Of a DNA stretch of 6,037 nt, positions 5,580-6,037 are shown piece after piece (the stretch's first letter is position 1; each line of letters opens with the position of its first letter). Source of the stretch: Clostridia bacterium (GTDB lineage: Bacteria; Bacillota; Clostridia; UMGS1883); contig JAFUJG010000030.1 in NCBI GenBank assembly GCA_017468215.1, forward strand, positions 1 to 6,037, written 5' to 3'. A program made the translations under genes and the position numbers. Below the pieces are notes generated by a model. That model ran no database searches and was not told the origin of the DNA. It saw only the letters and a list, made by a program, of their open reading frames with translations.

Positions 5580-5601
5580 TATAAAGGTATATACCTTTAT
5601 A
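5580..5601. promoter_or_regulatory. Perfect 22-bp palindrome, candidate operator
   Basis: The half-site TATAAAGGTAT is followed at once by its exact reverse complement. It covers about +1 to +21 of the predicted minus-strand transcript. A further half-site ATACCTTT (5613-5620) lies in the promoter spacer exactly 22 bp from the one in the palindrome (5591-5598), i.e. two helical turns. This arrangement fits a dimeric repressor, with the regulator unknown. As RNA it would also form a hairpin at the very 5' end of the mRNA. Confidence 0.55.
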
Positions 5602-5606
5602 TCATT

Positions 5607-5635
5607 ATTGTAATACCTTTTTTTAGTTTATTCAA
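5607..5635 (-). promoter_or_regulatory. Sigma-A-type promoter of the 76-aa gene
   Basis: On the minus strand TTGAAT (5635-5630) and TACAAT (5612-5607) are separated by exactly 17 bases, each one or two mismatches from consensus. Transcription would begin near 5600, giving a leader of about 69 bases before the ATG at 5531. Confidence 0.65.
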
Positions 5636-5751
5636 TAGTTTTTTTCTTAGAAAGCGGATATTTCGGCGTTTTTAACATAATTTTAACCAATTATCTTAAT
5701 TTTATTTGTCATTTAAACGCTTTTTTGCGTCTTAAACGCCCTTTTCAAGCT
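5636..5751. other. AT-rich intergenic stretch, no feature supported
   Basis: It lies between the minus-strand DUF2130 gene and the promoter of the 76-aa gene. It holds two direct copies of TTAAACGC (5713-5720 and 5732-5739) and a short stretch resembling the 3' arm of the 3692-3726 terminator (TATTTCGGCGTTTTT at 5659-5673) without its partner arm. No gene or convincing hairpin was found. Confidence 0.5.
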
Positions 5752-6037
5752 TTATTCATCCTTCAGTTCCGCAAACTTTGCAGCCATTGTAGGATTGTTT
5801 CGGGTCAACCGCTTTATGGAGAGCTCCTCCGCTTTGTTGTTCGCCAATCTTAAATTGTTTTCCGAGGACAAAAGAGCTTCTTTGGTTTTCTGCAGATGGT
5901 CAATTGTTTTGTCAATTTCATCTATTGCCTTTTTGAACTTTTCACTTGCCAATCTGTAGTTTCGTGAAAACTTATCCTTAAATTCGTTCATATCTTCCTC
6001 AAAGTGGGATATGTCAATATTCTGATTGCGGATAACC
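5752..6037 (-). CDS. DUF2130-type coiled-coil protein, C-terminal part (5' truncated by the window edge)
   Basis: The frame stays open upstream of the internal ATG at 5991 to the window edge, reading [21 protein letters not shown]..., so that Met is not the true start. The visible 94 residues are helical and highly charged ([20 protein letters not shown]) and end [32 protein letters not shown]. The pattern HFEExxxxFKxxFxxNY, [19 protein letters not shown] and [10 protein letters not shown] is what I recall from the C-terminus of DUF2130 proteins, which are about 400 residues and mostly coiled coil in their N-terminal part. Their function is not established; a link to nucleic acid or phage-type partners has been suggested only loosely. 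No strong terminator is seen after the stop at 5752-5754; ACGC/GCGT at 5717-5730 is too weak. About four fifths of the gene lies outside the window. Confidence 0.8.
   Translation of the reverse strand, partial: VIRNQNIDISHFEEDMNEFKDKFSRNYRLASEKFKKAIDEIDKTIDHLQKTKEALLSSENNLRLANNKAEELSIKRLTRNNPTMAAKFAELKDE

Noticed and set aside
5656..5673. Similarity of TATTTCGGCGTTTTT to the 3' arm of the 3692-3726 terminator
   Set aside because: The partner arm is absent, so no hairpin forms. It may be a decayed terminator or chance in AT-rich sequence.

Overview
The window looks like a low- to mid-GC Clostridia chromosome, probably Oscillospiraceae/Ruminococcaceae-like. This is inferred from purine-rich Shine-Dalgarno sites, a DnaD-tail/DnaC-like gene pair, a Gram-positive secreted protein with a copper-amine-oxidase-N-like domain, and protein style. 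No rRNA or tRNA gene is present to fix the taxonomy.

Layout: (1) 1-3512, a plus-strand, probably co-transcribed block. It holds the last 24 codons of a probable DnaD-like replication protein, a DnaC/DnaI-like helicase-loader ATPase (88-1065), a 98-aa helical orphan (1074-1370), and a large polytopic membrane protein with GT-C-like character (1447-3512). The membrane protein gene is interrupted by a -1 frame change near 3204. A strong intrinsic terminator at 3692-3726 ends the block. (2) 3513-4101, about 590 bases without a gene but full of structure. It contains a 181-base inverted-repeat element (A, 3514-3694), the terminator, a weak promoter, a 160-base hairpin-rich segment (3797-3958), and a second, shorter copy of the element (B, 3975-4085). 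Copy B runs directly into the ribosome binding site of the next gene. The shared 98-base core is 92/98 identical between copies, differs only by transitions, and ends in a tRNA-like T-arm plus acceptor-strand motif. (3) 4102-5151, a secreted protein with three tandem repeats of about 78 residues, followed by two back-to-back terminator hairpins. (4) 5301-5531, minus strand, a 76-aa conserved-looking orphan. It has a good sigma-A-type promoter and a perfect 22-bp palindrome at the predicted transcription start. (5) 5752-6037, minus strand, the C-terminal end of a DUF2130-type coiled-coil protein running off the window.

The replication genes form one functional unit. The membrane protein, secreted protein and small minus-strand gene are not visibly linked to it. 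The most unusual part is the gene-free region with its paired palindromic elements and the long structured leader of the secreted-protein gene. Everything said about the function of that region is inference from base pairing done by eye.
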